From NCBI RefSeq assembly GCF_000165425.1, contig NW_001799566.1:346770-410769 (forward strand): DNA of 64,000 bases, given 5' to 3'. A program made the translations under genes and the position numbers. Numbering within the stretch: position 1 is the first letter of the stretch; the number at the start of each line of letters is the position of its first letter. The notes under the pieces were generated by a model. The model saw nothing but the letters and a program-made list of their open reading frames with translations, did no database searches and was not told the DNA's origin. The stretch is from Paramecium tetraurelia (taxonomy: Eukaryota > Ciliophora > Oligohymenophorea > Peniculida > Parameciidae). Of this stretch, positions 36,757 to 47,785 are shown one piece after another.

Positions 36757-38277
36757 TTTTTTAATAATTTATTTAATATTTTCATAAATTTCAATTTATA
36801 AAAATATTATGCATATACAAAGTCGAAATAACAACTGACCCAAAATTCTGTGAGAAATATATTACAAATGACAAAGATTTCATCATAAGAGGTAAAGTGT
36901 TCCCTTTAAATGATAATAGTGAATTAAAATTAACACCCTTGCACATTTGGATTATGTGGAAATTTTATTATCAATTTGAATTCTATTTTATGACTTGTAG
37001 AATACAATATTGCTTCAAAATTTATAAACCAAATAGTTCAGCTTTCTGTAAATTCAATAGTTAATTTTTGAAATAGTAAGTTATCATTCCATATATGTAT
37101 AGGATAATTATTGAATGAATATTTATTATTTAATGCAAACATTATAAAATTATACCAACTTCAAAGATGTCTTTGGTGAAAATTCTTTGACCCAAAGATC
37201 TTCAATATATATTATAGAAAAGAAAATAAAAGTACTAATAGTATTAATTGTAAAATGAAATTTTAATCTACTGATAAACACAATTGTTGTTCATTCTACA
37301 ATTAAATATAGAAAATAAATATGTAAATAATATTATGAATAGTAATAAATTGTCCTTATTAATAATATCAAATTAAGAATATAATAATAATCTTTTATAA
37401 TAATATTAGTTATCAATAAATAGTATGATGAGATTACAGATCTTAAACTGATACTATTTTAGTCTTTAGAAAGATGGACAGTAAGTAAAACTTTTCTGGA
37501 ATACCCTTTCGGAGAATTTTCCGTACTGCTGATCGAAACGAAGCTTTAGAAATACAGAAGAATACATAGGAAATTAAATAAATCAATATCTAGATCAATT
37601 TTGAATAGCAATTAAACTATGCCAGATAAATTTATTGATTCATTTAAGAACTTCTATAAAAAGAGTATAAAATAAAAAAAGTAAATTTGTAAGAGAGAGA
37701 TTATTAAAAAAAGAAAGATATAGGATCAAATCGATTAAATAAACAAACGATTCCAATGGGCTAGAATATGAGTACTATTTTAAGATTACAGATCTGATTT
37801 TTATTAAATAATTTATATCAATTTAAACTTATATAAGTTCATGGGCTGTAAATCTTGTATGCATAATTTATTAAAATTATTTCATAATTATTTTACAAAT
37901 TAAAAAATCATATTTCATTTTTATATACACGATAAATTATCATTCCATTTTTGTGGGAAAATTCATAATCGTGGTAATAAATATATTATAACTATAATTA
38001 CTCAACTCCTTTTGTATCATTAATAATATTGAATTTTTCAAACTATGTATTTTATTATCCTCAGGTTTGATAGTTATTTTAGAAACAACAATATCTCCAT
38101 AAATTTTTACAATTTTCAACAAACAATAATAGAATATTCTAAAGGTACAAATTAATAAAGTCAACATTATATAAATATTATAAAATTGCTTTATAATCTT
38201 TTTTATTAATATTTCTTAATTTATACTAAAAAAATATGGAATGCAATTTTAATATATAATTTAATATCTTTCTAATC
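36757..38277. other. long AT-rich gene-poor region
   Basis: About 1.5 kb. Two weak ORFs lie inside: plus 37474-37638 (54 codons, text MDSKQNFSGIPFRRIFRTAD then Q-rich) and minus 37940-38167 (listed separately). Otherwise no coding frame, repeat or motif that I can support. Unusually long for this otherwise dense window. Confidence 0.5.
37940..38167 (-). CDS. possible small membrane protein, 75 aa
   Basis: ATG 38167 to TGA 37940-37942. The first ~25 residues are hydrophobic (MLTLLICTFRIFYYCLLKIV), then a polar region with IQKELSNYSYN. It contains no TAA or TAG at all, which is atypical of local genes, and no family is recognised. It may be a chance ORF. Confidence 0.3.
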   Translation of the reverse strand: MLTLLICTFRIFYYCLLKIVKIYGDIVVSKITIKPEDNKIHSLKNSILLMIQKELSNYSYNIFITTIMNFPTKME

Positions 38278-39275
38278 ATGTATATGAATATGTACAGTTA
38301 TGAAGCTTACAAGCCATCAAATTTTAATGATCAAAAAGTCATAGATATTAATGATAAGTAATAACTAGAATTAGAATAATAGAAAAGTACTTTCATATTA
38401 TTTTATCTGTAGGTATCAATACAACAGAAGAGAAAGCAGATTTTGAAAGTAGCGTTTTTTCAGGCTTAGTAGTGCAAAATTTATTTGTTCTTATGATGAT
38501 TTGTTTGGGCCTTTATACCAACATGCAGTTCTGGCTGGTTTACTAAATTCATGATGTTAATGAGTTTTGTTATTGTGGATTTGTGAATGAATATTAATGT
38601 TAAGATGAATGCATATATTCTGGTGAAGAGAGTAATTAGCCTAATCCAAGAGGTCTATTTTATGTTTCTGTAATAATCGGGTTCATTATATAAACTTGGT
38701 TATATATTGGATTTGCCTAAATTAAAAAAGTAAAAATAATTTATTCATTCTTAGTAACATTTTTTATTAACCCATCTATAACTTGCTATGGTGTGTTTAT
38801 TTTATTCTTTTACTCTAACCACAATATGTATTTTGATTGCTTATCGTTGGGGAGTTTAATTGATTTTCTTAGCTTGGATTATTGACTTTACATTCATTTT
38901 TTCTACGGCCTTCTATACAACTAGAACAAAAACTCTTATAAATTATAAAGGTAAAAATAATTTATTATAAAAGTTGGTTCAATCTTTATTTTTATTCCTA
39001 CACTACTAATGTTAATTATATATATATTTATCTACCCTCATTCAGTAATTTATATTTGTTTGGACTGCTTATTTGCTGCTCTTCATGGATACTTTATAAT
39101 ATCACAAATTATTAAACTTAGAGGCAAAGAAGTAATTTATTAGAATATAATTAAGGAACTTAAATCATCAATTTTTGAGATAATGATTACCTCAAATATA
39201 CTCTTTGCAAGTATCAATCAATGTTTCATAAGTTTAATTGAATAATGTTAAGGATTGATGAAAAAGCAGTCATGA
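38278..39275 (+). CDS. BAX-inhibitor-1/Lifeguard-like (TMBIM) multi-span membrane protein
   Basis: 299 residues from ATG 38278 (a second ATG at 38284) to TGA 39273-39275; introns of 26, 25, 23 and 24 nt, spliced length exact. A ~50-residue hydrophilic N-terminus is followed by six or seven hydrophobic spans. The central block, LAMVCLFYSFTLTTICILIAY then WIIDFTFIFSTAFYTTRTK, and later VIYICLDCLFAALHGYFIISQ, follows the spacing of TMBIM proteins, where ER/Golgi calcium leak and stress protection are typical. The extracellular loop after TM1 has six cysteines, unusual for the family. Alternative: a ciliate-specific membrane family. Confidence 0.6.
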
Positions 39276-41012
39276 TTTGTTATAATGTTATATATATATA
39301 TTAAAATTGTCCTCTGATCATAAAATTGAATAAAAAAATAAGAGGATATTTAATATAATCACCTTTTTAAAAATGTTTATAATGGCAATAAGACTTACAA
39401 TAATATGTAAAAAGAAATATTTTTAATTATTCAGAAACCAGTCTTACCTATATTACAAATAACTAAGAGTTAGCACATATATCAACTTTATTTTAAGAAT
39501 TCCCCTAACTCTTTATAAAATATAATAGATATCAAAAATTTATATGATGAAGGTTTTGAAGTTGAGAAGAGATATAATGTGCTCATTTTATCTCCCTAAA
39601 TTTACATTATTTTGAATTGATGAAAATATTATTTCTCCTATGATTACTCAAAAAGTTAATTAATTAATTCAAGATCTCCTAATCTGATGAATGTATTCAT
39701 AAATCTTAAGGAAATTATATTTTCCCATTTAAGTTTCTAAATGAAGATTATTAACATTTAGTAGATAAATTATAAATGATTAAATTTAGATTAAAATAAT
39801 TTGTTCTAAGTCCACTAATTAACACAATTTTGTTTGTATTTTATTCTTATTTTATTTTAGGAAGATACTACATCCATATTTATCTCCATGTCTTATAAAT
39901 AATATTGATATTCATTATATGGGATAAAAAAATTGTGACTTGTGCTATATGCAATGAAAGCACTAAATTATAAGTGAAAGCTTATTAATGAGAAATACCG
40001 ATTTTTTGAAATTGTAATTCTAGATAATTGAATTTTAGTAGTAGGCTCAAACTAAACAGTGACTAAAAATTATATGTTTTTATATTTAATAAGAATATGT
40101 GAAAATAATTGATATTTAAATAAAATTAAAAACTAAAATTAATTTCCAAAATCTAAATAACCATTAAATTCCTAATACTTATACATTAGAGCAAATTATC
40201 TATCTATAATAGCACAGGTACGACTGATAGAATCAAATTCTATCAAATAAAGTTAAATTGTTTATAATTCTATTCTAAACCTGCTTCTGATAATTATATC
40301 AAATGATAGAGATAAATATTATCAAGAATATAAAGAAGGAATGGATGCTGATTTTTATAAGAAAATCAAATTAAATGTATATCTAGTGGATTTTATGAAA
40401 TGATAATAATTTTTTAGCTTCACAAAAGGTTTGATTTAAATGAAAGGTACATATTGATAAGATCATATCATGAGTCTAACATCAAATAAACAAGAAGTGG
40501 TAATTTTGGGTAAGTTTTGAAAAGAAAACTAAATCTATGATGAAATAAGCTAGCACTTACATTAATAAATACTATTTCTCTTAGGAAATGTCCAAAATCA
40601 TGCTAGAATGATGCATCAAATAAATTAATCATTTGTGCTTAAGCAAACATATTTATAATTATTTGAAATAGTTAGCCAGTTAATTGGTTATTAATAGTAA
40701 ATATAATACAAACTAAAATAAGATTGAACTTTTGAATAGATGATAGCATTATATTTTATTTAGAACTTAATATATTATGCATGTGTTTGATAAGTGTAAG
40801 AATTCAATATGAGAGGCTCTTAGAATTAGGAGTGTAACATTGAAAATAAAGGTTATGATTACTAAAATGAATAAGGTTAAATCAGAGAAACAATTTAGAT
40901 TTATTAAATATAAAATTTAAATTTGCAAAAAGAATTTTGTATCCATATGGAAAAATTGACTCATTTTTTTTAATACATATAATTTAAAGAAGAATGAGAA
41001 TAAATTTAATTT
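39276..41012. other. gene-poor region with degenerate coding fragments
   Basis: About 1.7 kb between two membrane-protein genes. Besides the broken stretch at 39332-39991 (separate entry), short coding-like bits occur, for instance about 40300-40400 on the plus strand (NDRDKYYQEYKEGMDADFYK), each ended by TGA with no start. I cannot assemble a gene. It may be decayed duplicates or noise. Confidence 0.45.
39332..39991 (+). pseudogene. broken ORFs resembling a degraded gene
   Basis: The first open stretch (39332 to ~39610) reads like protein (FLIIQKPVLPILQITKSQ, DEGFEVEKRYNVLIL) but ends in tandem TGAs. The second (about 39650-39991, another frame) reads DECIHKSQGNYIFPFKFLNE and continues either through a hydrophobic stretch to TGA 39989-39991 or, if a 25-nt GTATTT...TTTAG is spliced, to an earlier stop. 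No intron joins the two halves. No family recognised. Confidence 0.35.
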
Positions 41013-41567
41013 ATGCACACTATTTTTGCTATTTTAGGTTTGATTTTTTTAAGCATATCGCAATTTCAGTACTTTGCAACCTAATTTAAGATCATGATCT
41101 ATGTAATTTTAACTTTCTCAGGAAAGTTTTGCATATTAACTTCTAAAAAAGAAGATTGCTAAAGTTTAGAGAATTGTGATGAATTCATATGTTAATTTAT
41201 ATTACGGCTTACCTTTTTAAGCTATTTAATGATCGGAATAGTTGTATTTTCAATGATATTCAACTTATTGATTTGTTGCATAAATAATAAAATTGGCGAA
41301 ATTTCTCTAAAGATATTAAATGTATTTGATGTAATTGTCACTTTAATACCTGCAGTAATTTCAACTCCTATCTTTATAACATACTTAATCCTTCCATTTA
41401 TTTATGTAGAATGGAATTTTTAAATTCAACTAGGGTTATTATTAATGGCTTGCACCTTTTGTTTTATTATATCATTTTATTGGCTGTTAACAAGAACAAT
41501 CAAAAAAAGAAAAATTATATAGACTACTGGTAGAAAATTTATGGTTTCAACCAATGATTAAGTTTGA
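41013..41567 (+). CDS. four-span membrane protein, tetraspanin-like topology
   Basis: 184 residues without introns, ATG 41013 to TGA 41565-41567. Hydrophobic spans at about residues 3-16 and 26-38 (interrupted), 75-95 (MIGIVVFSMIFNLLICC), 108-130 (VIVTLIPAVISTPIFITYLI) and 140-158 (LLLMACTFCFIISFYWLL); a small loop with four cysteines sits between the early spans (KKEDCQSLENCDEFIC). The C-terminal ~25 residues are basic and cytosolic. Topology resembles small tetraspan proteins, but there is no CCG motif. Function unknown. Confidence 0.65.
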
Positions 41568-42712
41568 TTTTTTAATTATAAACTACACTTCAAATTGATT
41601 ATAAATATAATTATTAATTGAAGTTAAGTGCACAATATTCTAATAAAAGAATTTGCAGCAAAACCTAAGAAAAAGCCACAAAATATNNNNNNNNNNNNNN
41701 NNNNNNNNNNNNNNNNNNNNNNNNNNNNNNNNNNNNNNNNNNNNNNNNNNNNNNNNNNNNNNNNNNNNNNNNNNNNNNNNNNNNNNNNNNNNNNNNNNNN
41801 NNNNNNNNNNNNNNNNNNNNNNNNNNNNNNNNNNNNTATATTAATATTATTTACAAGATTAATTTCCTACTGTGATTCTAAGGAGCAAGATAAAGAGATA
41901 TCAATATAAGATCTAGATTAAAAATACATTTCGATAATATATATAGATTTAAATATTATAAATTAATAAATTCAAAATAATTAGTTTTAAAATGGATTAA
42001 ATTTCTTATAAGGTTTTTGTTAGAGTTGAATAATTAACTCGATTCTCAGTCAAGTTCCATGTTAGATTTTCATGATAATATTATAAAATTCTCTTAAATA
42101 GAAATGTTTTCTTGCTTGCGATATATTCAAAAAAATACTTTACATTTCATGTCTATCTATTTGAACTTCTTTTGGAATAAAATTATTTTTTATTAGCTTA
42201 ATTGAGATGAAAATCTAATTTTAGCTTATTATCCAGAAAAAAAAAAGAATTGCTATCAATCAAAATGGGTATTTTGAAATAAATTAATTTTATCATCTAA
42301 TATTAACATTTTTATTTAATTGAATAAATTAATCCTATATCTTGACAAATTCTAATAGAATTATTTGAATTAAATTCACTTAAAAGTTCGATCTATCTTT
42401 AATATGGATGAAAATTTAAACTTTTTACCTCAATTCATTTCACTTTATCTTTTTCTATTAAACAATGAATTTTATATATAATCTAATTTATTAAATAAAT
42501 AGCAATTATCGAACTTTCAGTAAATTTTCAGTAATCTATTTTTTTTACTTAATTATGAGTTTGACACGATAAGCACACAATATATTGTGATCTGTAATTG
42601 AATATATAATTAGCTTTTATTAGAAATATTAAACTCTGACCAAATATTATTCTAAATTAATTATAATTTATAATGAATAACTAGTAAATTAGATTAAAAA
42701 AAGGAGAGAATA
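41568..42712. other. AT-rich intergenic region including an assembly gap
   Basis: Intergenic DNA flanking a run of 150 N (41687-41836). ORF text next to the N run is an artefact of translating N. No gene is supported on either side; any gene inside or across the gap would be missed. Confidence 0.55.
41687..41836. other. assembly gap (150 N)
   Basis: Exactly 150 undetermined bases. A round gap length suggests a scaffold join of estimated or arbitrary size, so distances and continuity across it are uncertain. Confidence 0.99.
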
Positions 42713-43757
42713 ATGGGTTCTATGACTTTAGCTATATATCAAAAGTAAGTAAAATGATCATTAAGGATAGAAGCTTTATGGTTGAATTTAATAAACAGGC
42801 AAATTAAACTAATAAAAGATAATCAAGCAAAATTAATTAATAAGATCAATGATTTTATTAAAAGTTAGGCTTAAACAAAAGGTAGAAGAGATAATGCTTA
42901 AAAATAAACTCTCTTAACTAAGTAATACAAAGGTAGTTTACACAGCTAATAATAGATAGTACTAAGGTTAATTCCATTAGAGATAACTATATTTATTCAC
43001 TAGAAAAGAAGTTTTTATTCTAATATTAATGATGTATTCAAACTAGATAGAGAATGATAATCAAATTATGAAGTAATCAGGATTTTATTAAATCAACATG
43101 GAATAAATCAAACAGAGCGATTCTTAATAATCTTATGAAAAGCTTAAATGTATTCATTCTTAATTTATTTAGAATGATGAATCATCAATTATTTAGATGC
43201 AAATTCAAGATATAGAAAATTAAATCAGAGCGCAATAATAAATAATGTTTTCGTTGTAATGCCAGTTTAAAACAAAATTAGGCTGTCATAAAAAATCATA
43301 TATTAGTTAGTTATTAAATTTCATATTTTAGTTTATGGATGCATTATATTATCAAAATTGGTTAACGCAGTTTGATCAATCGTTCATTTAAAAAAAATTA
43401 CTAAAAGGTTATGATGCATTTTCTTTAGCACTTGAACATCTAGAAATTGAAAATATTTCTACAGGTAAATGGGGTTGCGGTATTTTTCATGGGGATCTTA
43501 CTTTAAAATTTCTAATCTAACTGCTTGCATTTTCATAAGCATATTAAGATATGATAAATAAGAATCAATTAGGATAAAATTAAATTTAAAGAAGTATCAT
43601 TTTTAATTCATTTAATGATGAATAATTTGAATATTTGGTTTAAGAATAAAAAGCTTAGTTTTCTAAATAGAATTCGAGCATAAAATATATTCATTAATTA
43701 ATTGAAGATTTGTCAAAAAGAGTCAATTCTAAAAAGAACAATTATGCGAAGAATTGA
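42713..43757 (+). CDS. PARG-like protein (poly(ADP-ribose) glycohydrolase C-terminal region)
   Basis: With introns of 21 nt (~42744-42764) and 40 nt (43011-43050) the frame is exact: 327 residues, ATG 42713 to TGA 43755-43757. The C-terminal third matches PARG: FMDALYYQNWLTQF, KKLLKGYDAF (family: RRELNKAYCGF), STGKWGCGIFHGD and LKFLIQLLAFSQA, then FNSFNDEQFEYL where PARGs have a TFGD segment. The GGG...QEE catalytic signature that should lie upstream is absent; that region is charged and Q-rich. So this is a shortened PARG homologue, probably without glycohydrolase activity but possibly still binding ADP-ribose. The 40-nt intron is inferred and non-canonical (GTTTTT...). It sits 0.7 kb upstream of an ADP-ribosyltransferase gene on the same strand. 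Confidence 0.55.
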
Positions 43758-44454
43758 TATATGATAGATAATAAATTGTTATCATAATATATAAATTTAT
43801 CTTTATGTATTGTAGTTGGAAATTGTAATATCAAATCATCAGCGAACTTGAGATATAGGGAAATTGTATTTATTAAAATTTCCAAGCAATTCATTTCTAA
43901 ATGACAATTTATATCATTATATGAAGTCTATAGGTTCATATCTAAACATTGATGTTATAATTTATCAATTTAAATTTAATTCTATTCTTTTTCAATATAA
44001 CTATGACGAGATCTAAAATAGTTATAATTATAATGGCAAAACTGCTCAGATTAGTCTAAGTAAAATGTTCATCCTTTGATTTAATAAAACTATATAGTTC
44101 TTAGTGTAGATGGTTATAAATTATTAGTTCCACTTTCAAAGAAATTTTATATTATATTTGCACCAATATTCCACTATTTCCTTTGAATTATCTTCGAAAA
44201 ATTGGTTAAAATTTGCTCAAATTAAAAAATCATAATAATTCATCAATGTTAACTAATTTTGATTTTCTAGTGTCAACAGAACAATATCCTAATATTTGTT
44301 AATTATTTCTAGCTAATTCTTTTTTCTTTCATTTAATCAATTACATGTTGTCACCATGCCATTATAAGGCCGACCGAAAAATAGAATATAAATCTATATA
44401 TTATAATAGTAATCCTATTAATTATTTAATATTTCTCAAATGTAGTACTCACAA
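43758..44454. other. intergenic region
   Basis: About 700 bp between the PARG-like and ADP-ribosyltransferase genes. A 47-codon open stretch follows the PARG-like stop (about 43761-43904) but lacks support. Nothing else seen. Confidence 0.45.
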
Positions 44455-47389
44455 ATGAATTAAATTGAAATTAGTAGTGAAGAATTTCCAATTTGAATTT
44501 GGGTTGCACGAGCGTAGATTTAGAGTAGGGAGAATAATTTATATCGTGAACAATTACAAAATGATTACTAAGGCTTATTCTAAGCTTTCGATAATATTGA
44601 TGATACTCCAAAAATATTATAAAAAATTGATAAAAGAGATGTAACTATTCTAACAAGTGCAAAATGTGCTTATTAACTTGTTAAGCATACTAAATAAAAT
44701 ATGATAGTGTTTTGTGGAGAAAGATTGTACCATTTAGATTTATTCATTAAAAATTTCCAGATCAAGTCAATAGTTTCTGATTCATTTTAATCAGCTCATG
44801 AAAATGCTATTATGAGTATGAACTAATCTGATATTGAAAAAGAATTCATCAACCTATTATCACCTCCATAATATTAAGCCACATAATATCAACATTCAAA
44901 AGATCATGTGAGTATCTAATTTCTCGTTGTTATAGAAGAATTGAGAAAAAACAAAGAACCTAAAGAATAAGATGTCTTTGCTGAAATAGGGGATTTGCTT
45001 AATCTTCAAAATATTGATGTGAATAAGAAGAAGTTAATTTTTGAAGATTTAAAAAAGAAAGAAAATGAAAAGTTAAAACTTAAAAATATATCATTCGATT
45101 TATTTGAGAAATTAGTTTATCTCTATAGCAGAGAAGAGATTTTTTAAACATTTAAGCTAATAGTTTGCTTAGCATAATTATTAATAAATGAAAAATATCA
45201 TTTTATGTCTTTATTAAGGATTTAAACAAAATAATAGCAAAAAAGGTGACATTGAGTTTCTTTTTAGAGGCGTATCCTTCTTTGATAAAGGAGTATTTGA
45301 ATAAATAATTGGAGATCTAAATTCTTCCAAAAAAGAGGGGACATCATTATTTTGGAATACAATAACTAGCACATCGATGAATTTTGATATTGCACGAACT
45401 TTTGCAGAGAATAATTTTAATGGAATAATTTATTAAATCGAATTAGATGAGGATGTTCCTCACCCTTGCTTTAAGTTAGAATAATATCACTCTAAATATA
45501 CTGAAGAAGAAGTAATATTATTCCCATAATTTCAATTTATTGTTTAAGAAATTAGGTTCAGGAAAATTACAGATTAATAATTCTATTATGTATTTATCAA
45601 ACAAGTAAAGAATAATTATGCATTTGCACTGGATCCAATGATGAGAAAGATTTATTGGGACTCAATAGTTGAAGAGAAAATAAAGCCTAAAATAGAAACA
45701 TTGGTGAATTTTCATAGTAAAAGAATTTTTGAATTGTTATCATATTTTGCGGAAGATATATATGATAAAGAAATATATATGGAAGAAATTATATATGTAA
45801 TTGAAAATGAAATGGAAATCCTTTTTAAATAGATACAAAATTAGTTAACTAAAATTTTAAGTCACTCTCGATACACAAATATTTTGAATCAAATTGAAAA
45901 TCTCACTAAAATATATACCTAAGTAGTGAAAATTGATTATCAAAATCAATCAGTAGATGGATTCTTTTTATTGTTTGAAGAACATATTGATAAAGTCTTC
46001 AAATCCTTAAGATAAAATATTTGCACATTGATATTAAAGGGAATAATAAACATTGATTATTGGAAGGAATAATTGCAGAATTTGTAAAATAAATTCAAAG
46101 AAAAATAAAAGAAGGATTCAACCATAAAAATTACTAATCCTTAGGGAACAAATGGTTAATTTTTATAATAATAGCTTGCTTATTAAGGAAATACTGCCGG
46201 ATTGTCGTATCAATAATTAAAAGCCCAGAAAATAACTTCATTACAACAAGTATAACATAAAAATGGTAAATTTGCATATGAGGCTACTCTTTCTGATGGG
46301 AATAAATTGCTGATGCATCACAACCCAAATAACAATAATGAATTAACATTTACTAAAAAGATTGATGCAACTGGGAAAAATGGATATTCAAATAAATGGG
46401 AAAAGGTAGGAGAACCAATTAAGACTAAATCAGTAACAGTTCAAGAAGTCTCACAATCAATAAAAGGTTAGAGCGAGAAATTTAACATGAATGGTATACA
46501 AGCCTAAGAATTGAATTATTAATTCTAATAAGCCAAAATAAAAGGATAGATTGGAGGGATAATTGCAGGAACAGTAGGAAGTTTAACAGTTGACTGTATT
46601 TTGGATGGAGTGGATCAAGAAAAGTTAGTCAAAGGTCTTGCTTTTTCAACAGCAATTTAAGGAGGAATTATATATGTTTAAAGTGTACAATCTTTGGGAA
46701 AATTTGTACCTTATGTTGGTATAGGGTTAACTACTTTGATGACTAGTATTTCTGTAGGTGGAGTAGTTTTGTCTGATTTCTTAAGTTAGAGTGAAAAAAC
46801 CTATAATTCTCTATTTATTGCTCTAAAAACAGGAGGAGCTATAGGATTGGGTTACTTAGGAATTGAAGGTGGAATGGCTTTAGGAGCTGCAGGAGGTCCA
46901 GTTGGAGTTGTGGTTGGCGGTATTCTTGGAGGTTTTATGGGAGGAGCAGGCGGTAATTTATTAGCAAGAGCTATTGATTACTATACTTAGTTTAATTTAG
47001 AGGTCAAATTTACAAAGGAGAATAAATCTGATGTTAAGGATGGATTATTACTATAACCAGGTAGACGTCCTGAAATTAGATGGAGTAAAGTTAAGGAGAA
47101 GGTGAACAGCCTTATTCTAATTGCATAAACAGACTCTCATATTGCCTGTTTAATTACAAATATTAACAAGAATCTTGAAGTAATTTATTCTGAAGAAGAT
47201 ATTGGAGTTTAATTTAATGAATATAAATATATAGGTCCTGATGATTCTTGTAAAACAATTACATTTAGACTTCTGGCAACGACTGAAGAATATGTCAATG
47301 ATGAAGAGATATTGTAACAATTACAATGTAATTCAATCTGTATTATTGACATTGCAACGGTTAAAATTAATTTAGGAAATTTAGAATGA
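44455..47389 (+). CDS. arginine-type mono-ADP-ribosyltransferase with glycine-zipper membrane domain
   Basis: One 31-nt intron (45207-45237); from ATG 44455 to TGA 47387-47389 the length is exact (968 codons), but codon 14 (44494-44496) is TGA, so the true start may lie downstream or in an unseen exon. Residues ~95-250 are a helical N-terminal region. The catalytic part carries the ART R-S-ExE triad: LFRGVSF (Arg ~261), TSTSMN (Ser ~295), and TEEEVILFP (Glu ~340-342), typical of arginine-specific enzymes that transfer ADP-ribose from NAD+ to protein arginine. A ~170-residue helical linker follows, then a Gly/Ala-rich zipper (GGIIAGTVGSLTV, GAAGGPVGVVVGGILGGFMG) like membrane-inserting segments, then a ~110-residue soluble C-terminus. 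No signal peptide visible. The combination suggests a membrane-anchored or pore-associated ART; target unknown. Confidence 0.78.
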
Positions 47390-47785
47390 TTGTTTATTTT
47401 ATTAATAAATTAATAGTTTATTTCATCAAAATACAATGATATTGAGAACGTTTGTACTTTCAATTTTATTGAGTTCTATTATAACATGTTAAAAAATGTA
47501 ATATACTTTATTTTCTAAGATGTAAATTCATCCTTTTACTCATTATATTATCATAATATTTTACCATAATAGTACTAAATTCTAGGTCTTCTAGAAATTC
47601 ATAATTGTATTTAATCGCTTCTTTCTAAGGTAAACAATGTAGTTTCTTTTCTTTGGATCTTCTGTAACATTAAAAGTAATCAAAAATGAATTATCATAAA
47701 TTTATGTTTAACAGTTTTTGAAATTTTAAATTATTTATTTACAAATATATATGATTTGATATAATTAATAAAAATGAGGTTAGGT
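47390..47785. other. intergenic region between convergent genes
   Basis: 396 bp between the stops of the ADP-ribosyltransferase (+) and the lectin gene (-). AT-rich, nothing recognisable. Confidence 0.55.

Noticed and set aside
41628..41909. ORFs spanning the N run
   Set aside because: Translation of undetermined bases; no evidence of coding on either side.
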